From the NCBI GenBank assembly GCA_023424865.1, contig JAFADM010000433.1:1-10305 (forward strand): a stretch of 10,305 nt of DNA, in the 5' to 3' direction. Within the stretch, counting starts at the first letter, position 1, and each line of letters starts with the position of its first letter. The position numbers were made by a program, and so were the translations under genes. This DNA comes from Bacillota bacterium. Its GTDB lineage: Bacteria; Bacillota_A; Clostridia; DSM-8532. The notes under the pieces were generated by a model that had not been told where the DNA came from, searched no databases, and was given only the letters and a program-made list of their open reading frames with translations. Of this stretch, positions 1-4,136 are shown in pieces.

Positions 1-1
1 A

Positions 2-46
2 AATCTATTTTCCGCTATAAAACTGTCCGAAATGGATAAGAAGTAA
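2..46 (+). CDS. possible 3' end of an upstream gene (fragment)
   Basis: Reading from base 2, a frame is open to a TAA at 44-46 and would encode a C-terminus ending in LSEMDKK. A second frame, from base 1, is open to a TAA at 37-39, so the frame choice is uncertain. The only support is the factor-independent terminator at 134-160, which implies a + strand gene ending shortly before it. The peptide is too short to recognise. By clostridial gene order it could be an origin-proximal gene, but nothing in these few codons shows that. Confidence 0.22.
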   Translation, partial: NLFSAIKLSEMDKK

Positions 47-62
47 AGTTGTAATGACGACT

Positions 63-110
63 TGTGGACAAAACGTAAAACTATCCACAGATTGCACAAA
101 GAAATCCACA
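63..110. promoter_or_regulatory. degenerate DnaA-box-like sites
   Basis: Three 9-mers resemble the DnaA box (TTATCCACA or its complement TGTGGATAA). They are TGTGGACAA at 63-71 (one mismatch), CTATCCACA at 81-89 (one mismatch) and AAATCCACA at 102-110 (two mismatches). Alone they would be weak. They count because they lie just upstream of a dense array of better sites at 170-221. The binding protein is inferred from the motif only. Confidence 0.45.
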
Positions 111-133
111 TATTATTAGCATATAACATCTAG

Positions 134-160
134 AACCCGCCTATAATGCGGGTTTTGTTG
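134..160 (+). terminator. factor-independent terminator of the upstream gene
   Basis: A perfect 7-bp stem, AACCCGC (134-140) with GCGGGTT (148-154), encloses a 7-nt loop and runs into TTTTGTTG. The T-rich side is downstream on the + strand, so it ends a + strand transcript entering from before the window. It sits between two groups of DnaA-box-like sites. Confidence 0.75.
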
Positions 161-169
161 TGAAAAAAG

Positions 170-221
170 TTTTCCACACACCTGTGGATAACTGTGGATA
201 ACTTTGGATGAGTTTGGATAA
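170..221. repeat. helically phased DnaA-box cluster
   Basis: One box points right, TTTTCCACA at 170-178 (one mismatch). Four left-pointing boxes follow at exact 10-bp intervals: TGTGGATAA at 183-191 and 193-201 (both perfect), TTTGGATGA at 203-211 (two mismatches) and TTTGGATAA at 213-221 (one mismatch). A 10-bp period puts all four on the same helical face, which suits cooperative binding of DnaA or a DnaA-like filament. Clusters like this are known at bacterial origins and at DnaA-titrating or DnaA-regulated promoters. Which role applies here is not shown. The last two repeats overlap the presumed spore-gene promoter. Confidence 0.7.
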
Positions 222-238
222 AGGTCCTGTGCATAATA
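209..238 (+). promoter_or_regulatory. possible forespore (sigma-G/F type) promoter
   Basis: TGAGTT at 209-214 and CATAATA at 232-238 are separated by 17 nt. They resemble the Bacillus sigma-G pattern (TGAATA, about 17 nt, CATACTA-like), which drives most SASP genes. The -10-like element is the better match. Transcription would begin near 245 and give a leader of about 57 nt before the SASP start at 302. The -35 part lies inside the DnaA-box-like array. The call rests on motif resemblance plus the identity of the downstream gene. Confidence 0.45.
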
Positions 239-301
239 ATTGCTTTCGAGGAGAAGCTAGTAGTGTACGTTTTTGATTCACCAATAAGGAGGGATTGATT
301 C

Positions 302-481
302 ATGAGCAGACGGAAAGGCATCATGTCGGAAGGTCTGAAGTATGAAATTGCCCGAGAGCTTGGTGTTTATGACACTGTAAGCAAGCAGGGATGGGGCTCT
401 GTCTCATCCAGAGATTGCGGTAATATGGTAACGAAGGCGATCGAAATGGCAAACAGGAACTCTCAAACGCAATCGGAATAG
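302..481 (+). CDS. small acid-soluble spore protein, alpha/beta type (SspF-like)
   Basis: Encodes 59 residues beginning MSRRKGIMSEGLKYEIAREL. Alpha/beta-type SASPs coat forespore DNA, shift it towards an A-like form, protect it from UV and chemical damage, and are degraded by the GPR protease at germination. The family pattern is visible: an N-terminal Lys/Glu helix, the central GVYDTV...GWGSVSSRD segment, and a C-terminal helix GNMVTKAIEMA matching the family's GNMVKRAIE-type block. Length and the MSxxxKYExAxxLG opening resemble Bacillus SspF more than the longer SspA/B proteins. The start is supported by AAGGAGGG at 286-293, eight bases before ATG. It stands alone, with a probable forespore promoter upstream and a terminator at 537-574. 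Cys39 in the central block is worth noting. Family assignment is firm; the exact paralogue is not. Confidence 0.9.
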   Translation: MSRRKGIMSEGLKYEIARELGVYDTVSKQGWGSVSSRDCGNMVTKAIEMANRNSQTQSE

Positions 482-536
482 CCTGATGCGGGGTATGGAA
501 TTCCGATAAGAGTGGATTGAAAACGTATTTTATAAC

Positions 537-574
537 AGAGGGCGTGGGTAACCATGCCCTCTCGTTTTTGTCTT
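537..574 (+). terminator. terminator of the spore protein gene
   Basis: An 11-bp stem, 537-547 with 552-562, contains one G-T wobble and a GTAA tetraloop. It is followed by CGTTTTTGTCTT. It lies 55 bp after the SASP stop codon on the same strand. Confidence 0.88.
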
Positions 575-613
575 GTGAAGATGCAAATGAGCCGGATTAA
601 ATAAAATGTGTTT

Positions 614-682
614 TTATCCACAGCCCTTAGCCTTCATCTGGCGGAAAAGTTTTACACAGTAGAGTGCAGTGTTTGTGGATAA
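614..682. promoter_or_regulatory. two perfect DnaA boxes in inverted orientation
   Basis: TTATCCACA at 614-622 and TGTGGATAA at 674-682 are exact consensus DnaA boxes facing each other, 51 bp apart. A weak TTTTACACA lies between them at 650-658. The right-hand box runs directly into the AT-rich run AAAAAATTTTT. With the cluster at 170-221, this flanks the spore protein gene on both sides. An exact 9-mer can occur by chance, but four in under 500 bp is far above expectation. Confidence 0.6.
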
Positions 683-881
683 AAAATTTTTCGACCGGAT
701 TTAAAAATTGACTAAAAATTTACACGAAAAGAGAGAACTGCGCTATATCAGTTCTCAAAAGTCTTTAAAAAAAATGCGATTAACAAGAAATGGGGAAAGT
801 GGCTAAAAAAAATAAAGTGAACAATAAAATAAGGTAAAAATAAGATAAAAGATCAGGTGAAAATAAACGCAAAAAAGAACA
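683..881. other. A-rich gene-free tract upstream of the tRNA promoter
   Basis: No credible open frame is present here. The stretch is strongly A-rich on the + strand from about 757, with repeated runs of four to eight A. It contains one perfect 8-bp inverted repeat, GAGAACTG (733-740) and CAGTTCTC (749-756), with an 8-nt loop and no T-run after it. Two readings fit: an AT-rich, easily melted or curved segment beside the DnaA boxes, or an UP-like element for the strong tRNA promoter. Sequence alone does not decide between them. Confidence 0.4.
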
Positions 882-911
882 TTGACAAAGGGTAGCTTGT
901 CATAGTAGAAT
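882..911 (+). promoter_or_regulatory. vegetative promoter of the tRNA-Ser pair
   Basis: A perfect TTGACA (882-887) lies 18 nt before TAGAAT (906-911, one mismatch to TATAAT). Transcription would start near 918, about 23 nt before the first mature tRNA end. The A-rich sequence upstream could boost it in the manner of an UP element. Confidence 0.75.
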
Positions 912-940
912 ATTAAACGTTCCTAAAATTTAATAATGAT

Positions 941-1031
941 GGAGAGATGGTCGAGTTGGTTTAAGGCACCGGTCTTGAAAACCGGCGTAGGTGTGAGCCT
1001 ACCGTGAGTTCGAATCTCACTCTCTCCGCCA
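941..1031 (+). tRNA. tRNA-Ser (anticodon UGA)
   Basis: A class II tRNA of 91 nt with an encoded CCA. The acceptor GGAGAGA (941-947) pairs with TCTCTCC (1021-1027), followed by discriminator G at 1028 and CCA at 1029-1031. The anticodon stem CCGGT/ACCGG (969-973, 981-985) encloses loop CTTGAAA, giving anticodon TGA at 976-978, which reads UCN serine codons. A long variable arm and a T loop with GTTCGAATC are present. Only 13 nt separate it from the next tRNA, so the two are probably processed from one transcript. Confidence 0.97.
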
Positions 1032-1044
1032 ATTTATTCGATAC

Positions 1045-1136
1045 GGAGAAGTACCCAAGCAGGTCGAAGGGGACGGTTTGCTAAACCGTTAGTAGTCGTA
1101 AGGCTAGCCGGGGTTCGAATCCCCGCTTCTCCGCCA
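1045..1136 (+). tRNA. tRNA-Ser (anticodon GCU)
   Basis: A class II tRNA of 92 nt with an encoded CCA. The acceptor GGAGAAG (1045-1051) pairs with CTTCTCC (1126-1132), then G1133 and CCA 1134-1136. The anticodon stem ACGGT/ACCGT (1073-1077, 1085-1089) holds loop TTGCTAA, giving anticodon GCT at 1080-1082, which reads AGC/AGU serine codons. It has a long variable arm and the T-arm core GGGGTTCGAATCCCC. Adjacent UGA and GCU serine tRNAs are a familiar origin-proximal arrangement in Clostridia, often after serS. Confidence 0.97.
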
Positions 1137-1137
1137 A

Positions 1138-1180
1138 AATAGCGCATTGCACCAGGACGTGCAGTGCGCTATTGTTTTGT
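1138..1180 (+). terminator. terminator of the tRNA-Ser operon
   Basis: A 15-bp stem (1138-1152 with 1159-1173, one T-G wobble) with a 6-nt loop CAGGAC is followed by GTTTTGT. It begins two bases after the CCA of the second tRNA. Confidence 0.92.
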
Positions 1181-1278
1181 CCGGAAGGTGTTTTACAACA
1201 ATTTGTCTACTATTTGGCTACTACAGGCGAGAATTCTCATATGTTGAACTGATAATTTCGAAACGGGATTTATCGGTA

Positions 1279-1303
1279 ATCCCCTTACTCCCGGGGATAT
1301 AAT
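1279..1303 (+). promoter_or_regulatory. possible promoter with overlapping inverted repeat
   Basis: A perfect TATAAT lies at 1298-1303, 32 nt before the start codon at 1336. No good -35 hexamer lies 16-18 nt upstream of it. The 6-bp inverted repeat ATCCCC (1279-1284) and GGGGAT (1293-1298) fills the spacer and touches the -10. A weak -35 with a palindrome in the spacer is the pattern of a regulator-dependent promoter, but this is only suggestive. Confidence 0.35.
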
Positions 1304-1335
1304 GGAGCTATTCTAACATTAGAGGAGCGTTCTTA

Positions 1336-2241
1336 ATGACAAATGAGATTAAAAACCATTACCTCTCCACAGGCACGTACACCTACCCGGGCATGTACAG
1401 GGATTACTTTATTTCACTGCCTGAGGATGTACCTGTAATTGGGCGCCTGATCTGCTCTCAGGTGATTCACCGGGTGACCTTGAAGCAGGGAAATACAAAT
1501 GCAAATAAGGAGCTCTTATATGGCGATATGAATTCGTTCCCGTGGCATAGAATGCGTTGTGAGGATGATCTTTTCCTAACGGCTGTTTCTATGGCTGCCG
1601 AGCTCTTCCGCCTTGACGGCAGAGGGTTTGTCTGTGATCGCAAGGTAGAGCATAAGCTGGTAGTTACGTGCCGGTATGTGTCCGTTTTAATGTCCGCCAT
1701 ACTGAAAGCGAAAGGTATTCCCTGCCGAAGCCGTTCGGGCTTCGCACCCTATTTAAATAGGAAAGCAAGCCTCGACCATTGGATTAATCAATATTGGGAC
1801 GACGCAAGGGAACAATGGGTTACCCTTGATGCCGACGGTTTTTTCAGTAAAGAAGAGCTGGGCTTTGACCCCTACGACATTCCAACTGACAAATTTGACT
1901 GGGCAGCGGATACCTGGCTTGCTATACGAAAGGGTAAGGCCGATGGCGACCGGTTCATATATGCCGGTGGCTTAAAATTGCTTAGAGCGGTTATTCGTTC
2001 CGTATTTTATGATTTTCACTCCCTCATGAATAACGAAATTTCGTACAAATTTCAACCGGCCTATAGTGATGATAAATTTAATAAGCTTACCGAACAGGCG
2101 CTTTGTGAGATTGACGAGCTGTGTAAGCTTATGCTAAATCCGGATGAGAACTTTAAGGCGTTGCAGGAGCTATGGAACACAGAAAAAAAGTTCCGGATAC
2201 TTAATAGCCCACTGGTAGGTGATTGGGATAATGGCCTTTAA
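1336..2241 (+). CDS. transglutaminase-like (papain-fold) domain protein
   Basis: A protein of 301 residues with the transglutaminase-like core. A probable nucleophile Cys112 lies at the head of a helix (VTCRYVSVLMSAILKAKGIP). His148 lies in LDHWINQYWD and Asp165 in WVTLDAD. This order and spacing match the Cys-His-Asp triad of bacterial transglutaminase-like proteins, which act as proteases, peptidases or amide-forming enzymes. Arg131/Arg133 with SGFAPY correspond to the usual GIPxRxxxGY strand. No signal peptide or membrane segment is evident, so a cytoplasmic location is likely. Residues after about 200 form a helical C-terminal part without a recognisable motif. The start is set by AGAGGAG at 1321-1327, eight bases upstream. 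It stands alone between the tRNA terminator and the XRE unit. The substrate is unknown. Confidence 0.8.
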   Translation: MTNEIKNHYLSTGTYTYPGMYRDYFISLPEDVPVIGRLICSQVIHRVTLKQGNTNANKELLYGDMNSFPWHRMRCEDDLFLTAVSMAAELFRLDGRGFVCDRKVEHKLVVTCRYVSVLMSAILKAKGIPCRSRSGFAPYLNRKASLDHWINQYWDDAREQWVTLDADGFFSKEELGFDPYDIPTDKFDWAADTWLAIRKGKADGDRFIYAGGLKLLRAVIRSVFYDFHSLMNNEISYKFQPAYSDDKFNKLTEQALCEIDELCKLMLNPDENFKALQELWNTEKKFRILNSPLVGDWDNGL

Positions 2242-2277
2242 TGCTGGTTCTCCTTACAATCTTCAGAATCGAATCTG

Positions 2278-2317
2278 CAGGCCCGGTTTTCTCTTTGGCC
2301 TGTATTTAGGGCTTTTT
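2278..2317 (+). terminator. weak terminator after the transglutaminase-like gene
   Basis: The 6-bp stem CAGGCC/GGCCTG (2278-2283, 2297-2302) is followed by TATTT. An alternative pairing of GCCC (2281-2284) with GGGC (2309-2312) runs into five T. Either would be modest. The position shortly after the stop codon at 2241 supports the call. Confidence 0.4.
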
Positions 2318-2400
2318 ACCCTTCCTTTATTAAAATAAGAAGTTGTCTGTAAATATCCTTTAAATATAGGCTAAATACCCATCACTAAAACTAAACATTT

Positions 2401-2466
2401 TTGCAAAGTGAGCTTGACAATAAATGCAAAGCATACTATACTTTAAGTGTCAAGTTCGCTTTGCAA
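2401..2466. repeat. 19-bp inverted repeat around the XRE promoter (candidate operator)
   Basis: The arm at 2401-2419 and the reverse complement of the arm at 2448-2466 agree at 17 of 19 positions. Both begin TTGCAAAG and end CTTGACA. The left arm contains the -35 hexamer. The 28-nt spacer contains the -10 and a third copy of TGCAAAG (2425-2431). The right arm ends exactly where the ribosome binding site begins. Placement next to a gene for a small XRE repressor points to autoregulation, perhaps with looping between the two arms. A regulatory RNA hairpin is less likely, because most of the left arm lies upstream of the expected transcription start. Confidence 0.65.
2414..2442 (+). promoter_or_regulatory. 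near-consensus vegetative promoter of the XRE unit
   Basis: TTGACA (2414-2419) and TATACT (2437-2442, one mismatch) are separated by the optimal 17 nt. Transcription would start near 2449, only about 28 nt before the XRE start codon. Such a strong promoter inside a long inverted repeat suggests tight repression rather than constitutive expression. Confidence 0.8.
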
Positions 2467-2476
2467 GAGGTGAGAT

Positions 2477-2683
2477 ATGAAAACAAAAATACCCGAGCTC
2501 AGAAAGATGCACAAGCTGTCACAGGAAGAATTAGCCATGGCCGTAGGCGTAACACGCCAAACTATAACCTCCCTGGAGGTTGGAAAATACACGGCATCCC
2601 TTGTTCTGGCTTATAAAATCGCCAAGTATTTTAGTAAATCAATTGAAGAGGTTTTTGATTTTTCAGAAGTGGAGGAGCTTTAA
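2477..2683 (+). CDS. small XRE-family HTH transcriptional regulator
   Basis: A 68-residue protein that is almost entirely one helix-turn-helix domain. The segment [39 protein letters not shown] (about residues 14-52) matches the XRE/Cro pattern, with the recognition helix around [10 protein letters not shown]. There is no sensor domain, so it probably binds DNA as a dimer and is controlled by its level or by a partner. The start is supported by AGAGGTGA at 2466-2473. Its promoter lies inside the 19-bp inverted repeat, the expected target. The stop TAA (2681-2683) directly abuts the ATG of the membrane protein gene, so the two are co-translated. Minimal XRE proteins paired with a small multi-helix membrane protein recur across Firmicutes. 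What signal this pair senses is unknown here. Confidence 0.88.
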   Translation: MKTKIPELRKMHKLSQEELAMAVGVTRQTITSLEVGKYTASLVLAYKIAKYFSKSIEEVFDFSEVEEL

Positions 2684-3130
2684 ATGGAGGAATTCAAAAA
2701 ACGGCTGAAAGTCCGGATTATTCTTCTAAGCATCGGTTTAATTGTCTTTATTGCAGCAAACATCGTTCTTTCTTTGTCACTGGGGCAATGGAGGGAGGCA
2801 GCCTTTCAATCCTTTGTTAATGGCTTTCAAACAGGCCTGGGAGCCTTCTTCTTTGTTCTTTTAGTTCTCTTTATTATTCAGTACGCGCAATCCGTCAGAA
2901 GCGAAGTTAAGCTTAAACAGCTGTACATTGAGGAAACGGATGAACGGAAGCTGCTCATTTACCAAAAATCGGGAGCTATCGGTATGAATGCCGCTATTAT
3001 TGGTCTGGCAGGGGCTTCCATTCTTTCAGGTTACTTTAATACCACTGTATTTATTACACTCTTGTCCGCCTGCCTTTTTGTGTCAGTTATTCGGGGTGTC
3101 TTAAAGCTTTATTACAGGACCAGGCTTTGA
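2684..3130 (+). CDS. four-helix membrane protein partnered with the XRE regulator
   Basis: A 148-residue integral membrane protein. Hydrophobic segments lie at roughly residues 12-31 (IILLSIGLIVFIAANIVLSL), 46-67 (FQTGLGAFFFVLLVLFIIQYAQ), 97-115 (AIGMNAAIIGLAGASILSG) and 119-139 (TTVFITLLSACLFVSVIRGVL). A charged cytoplasmic loop between helices 2 and 3 contains YIEETDERKLLIYQKSG. That resembles the DER-rich loop of small uncharacterised membrane families often found beside XRE genes, but I cannot assign a specific family. The ribosome binding site GGAGGAG (2671-2677) lies inside the end of the XRE gene, and there is no gap between the genes. A role in tuning XRE activity or in envelope function is inference from context. 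Confidence 0.72.
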   Translation: MEEFKKRLKVRIILLSIGLIVFIAANIVLSLSLGQWREAAFQSFVNGFQTGLGAFFFVLLVLFIIQYAQSVRSEVKLKQLYIEETDERKLLIYQKSGAIGMNAAIIGLAGASILSGYFNTTVFITLLSACLFVSVIRGVLKLYYRTRL

Positions 3131-3241
3131 CACAGAGTAGATCCTTGATAAAGTCAAAAGGTAAAGAAAAAGGTTCGAATGAGATAAGGGGCGCCTAAGA
3201 AAAAGGATAAGGTAAAAGAAAGGGAAGAAAGGGGCGGGCTT

Positions 3242-3496
3242 ATGGGGTTAAACATCGGATGCGGTAAAGCCTTTAGAAACGGCAGAAGAATAAATAACTT
3301 TTTTATATGGGGAATTGTATTGTACGGAGTAACTCAGCTTGTCAGGCACAGCATAGGTATGCCGGAATTAGGGTATGAATTCTTAATGGGACTGGCCGCA
3401 GGCATGGAGCTATTTGGAGCTATCTATTTGTTTGGCGGCGAGAAAATAAAAAAAGCAAAGCTGGGTCTTTTAAAATTGTGCCATATCGGCAAATAA
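3242..3496 (+). CDS. small hypothetical two-helix membrane protein
   Basis: Encodes 84 residues with a basic N-terminus (GKAFRNGRRIN). Probable membrane helices lie at about 19-37 (NNFFIWGIVLYGVTQLV) and 45-65 (YEFLMGLAAGMELFGAIYLF), followed by a Lys-rich tail. I do not recognise a family. The preceding 111 bp is purine-rich with no clear promoter or terminator. The frame stays open back to 3188 but offers no other start codon, so the ATG at 3242 is the only choice. It is preceded by GAAAGGGG (3227-3234), an indifferent ribosome binding site. Length, composition and position within the unit make it a plausible gene rather than a certain one. Confidence 0.58.
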   Translation: MGLNIGCGKAFRNGRRINNFFIWGIVLYGVTQLVRHSIGMPELGYEFLMGLAAGMELFGAIYLFGGEKIKKAKLGLLKLCHIGK

Positions 3497-3587
3497 TCTC
3501 TAAGTTCTGGGGAAAACCCCCTAAATGAAGGAAGCGAAGAACACAGGAAGGCAAGTCTTAGGGTAAAAGTAAGGCAGGTAGCTTATA

Positions 3588-3998
3588 ATGGGAAAAAGGG
3601 ATTATGATATACATGATGAACCCATCCGGTTAGGTGCAGTAGTGCTGGAATGCAGGGATGTTGTCCGGCTGGCCCGCTTCTATTCCAGTCTTCTGGGATG
3701 GGAGCAAACCTATAGTGAGACAGATGAATGGGTGGATTTAACCTCGCCTGCCGGCGGCGTTCAAATTGCCTTTCAAAAAAACGAGGACTATATTCCCCCG
3801 GTATGGCCCGATAAACCCGGAGAACAGCAGCAAATGGCGCATCTGGATTTTAGGGTTGGAAGCAAAGAGCAAATGGCCAGGACTGTTGAGAAGGCTCTGG
3901 CTCTGGGGGCCGTTCTTGCAAGGGAGCAGTATTCGGAATTGTGGACGGTGCTTATTGACCCAGAAGGGCATCCTTTCTGCTTTGTAACGGATTATTAA
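3588..3998 (+). CDS. VOC superfamily protein (glyoxalase/bleomycin-resistance fold)
   Basis: A 136-residue protein with one full vicinal-oxygen-chelate module. The first beta-alpha unit is LGAVVLECRDVVRLARFYSSLLGW (15-38). It is followed by WVDLTSPAGGVQIAFQK, an IPPVWP turn, and the second half QMAHLDFRV through WTVLIDPEGHPFCFV. His85 and Glu126 stand at usual metal-ligand positions. The first-strand ligand position appears to be occupied by a non-His residue, as in glyoxalase-like subgroups of uncertain activity. VOC proteins include metal-dependent lyases, epimerases, dioxygenases and drug-binding resistance proteins, so the substrate cannot be named. The start has AAGGCAGG at 3571-3578. 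It is the last + strand gene before the bidirectional terminator. No terminator is visible between it and the XRE promoter, so it may be read from there. Confidence 0.85.
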   Translation: MGKRDYDIHDEPIRLGAVVLECRDVVRLARFYSSLLGWEQTYSETDEWVDLTSPAGGVQIAFQKNEDYIPPVWPDKPGEQQQMAHLDFRVGSKEQMARTVEKALALGAVLAREQYSELWTVLIDPEGHPFCFVTDY

Positions 3999-4031
3999 CA
4001 AGCATCCCGTTAAGAATATAAGTGATGAGTA

Positions 4032-4136
4032 TAAGCTGTGACTATAAAAAGAGGCATGAAGGAAGCTCCTTCATGCCTCTTTTGTGTTTTGGCCCGCTTG
4101 TTTTGGCCCACCTTAATTTCAGCCTGTCACAGCTTA
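4032..4136. repeat. 11-bp perfect inverted repeat flanking the terminator
   Basis: TAAGCTGTGAC at 4032-4042 is matched by its exact reverse complement at 4126-4136, enclosing the bidirectional terminator. Between them, TTTTGGCCC occurs twice (4087-4095 and 4101-4109). The right arm includes the stop codon of the substrate-binding protein gene. This could be a nested hairpin, the terminal repeats of a very small element, or chance. No clear target-site duplication is visible. Confidence 0.4.
4047..4083. terminator. bidirectional terminator between convergent units
   Basis: A 17-bp stem (4047-4063 with 4067-4083, outer pairs A-T) has a 3-nt loop. The A-run on the left and T-run on the right give a U-tract in both directions. 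It can end the VOC transcript from the left and the transporter operon from the right. Confidence 0.92.

Noticed and set aside
183..221. Short tandem repeats read as a CRISPR array or plasmid iterons
   Set aside because: The 10-bp period leaves no spacers, so it is not CRISPR. No replication initiator gene lies nearby, and the unit matches the DnaA box, so a DnaA cluster is the simpler reading.
130..324. 64-codon open frame on the - strand
   Set aside because: It runs through the terminator, the DnaA-box array and the start of the spore protein gene, and has no ribosome binding site or recognisable protein features.
733..756. 8-bp inverted repeat as a terminator or riboswitch
   Set aside because: No T-run follows on the + strand, the adjacent genes are tRNAs starting from a promoter downstream of it, and no known riboswitch core is visible.
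2401..2616. 71-codon + strand frame overlapping the XRE gene
   Set aside because: It begins at a non-ATG codon inside the inverted repeat and runs through the promoter and XRE gene in another frame. The XRE frame has a clear domain and ribosome binding site.
3509..3520. GGGG-AAAA-CCCC hairpin after the 84-residue gene
   Set aside because: The stem is only 4 bp and no T-run follows on either strand, so it is not called as a terminator.
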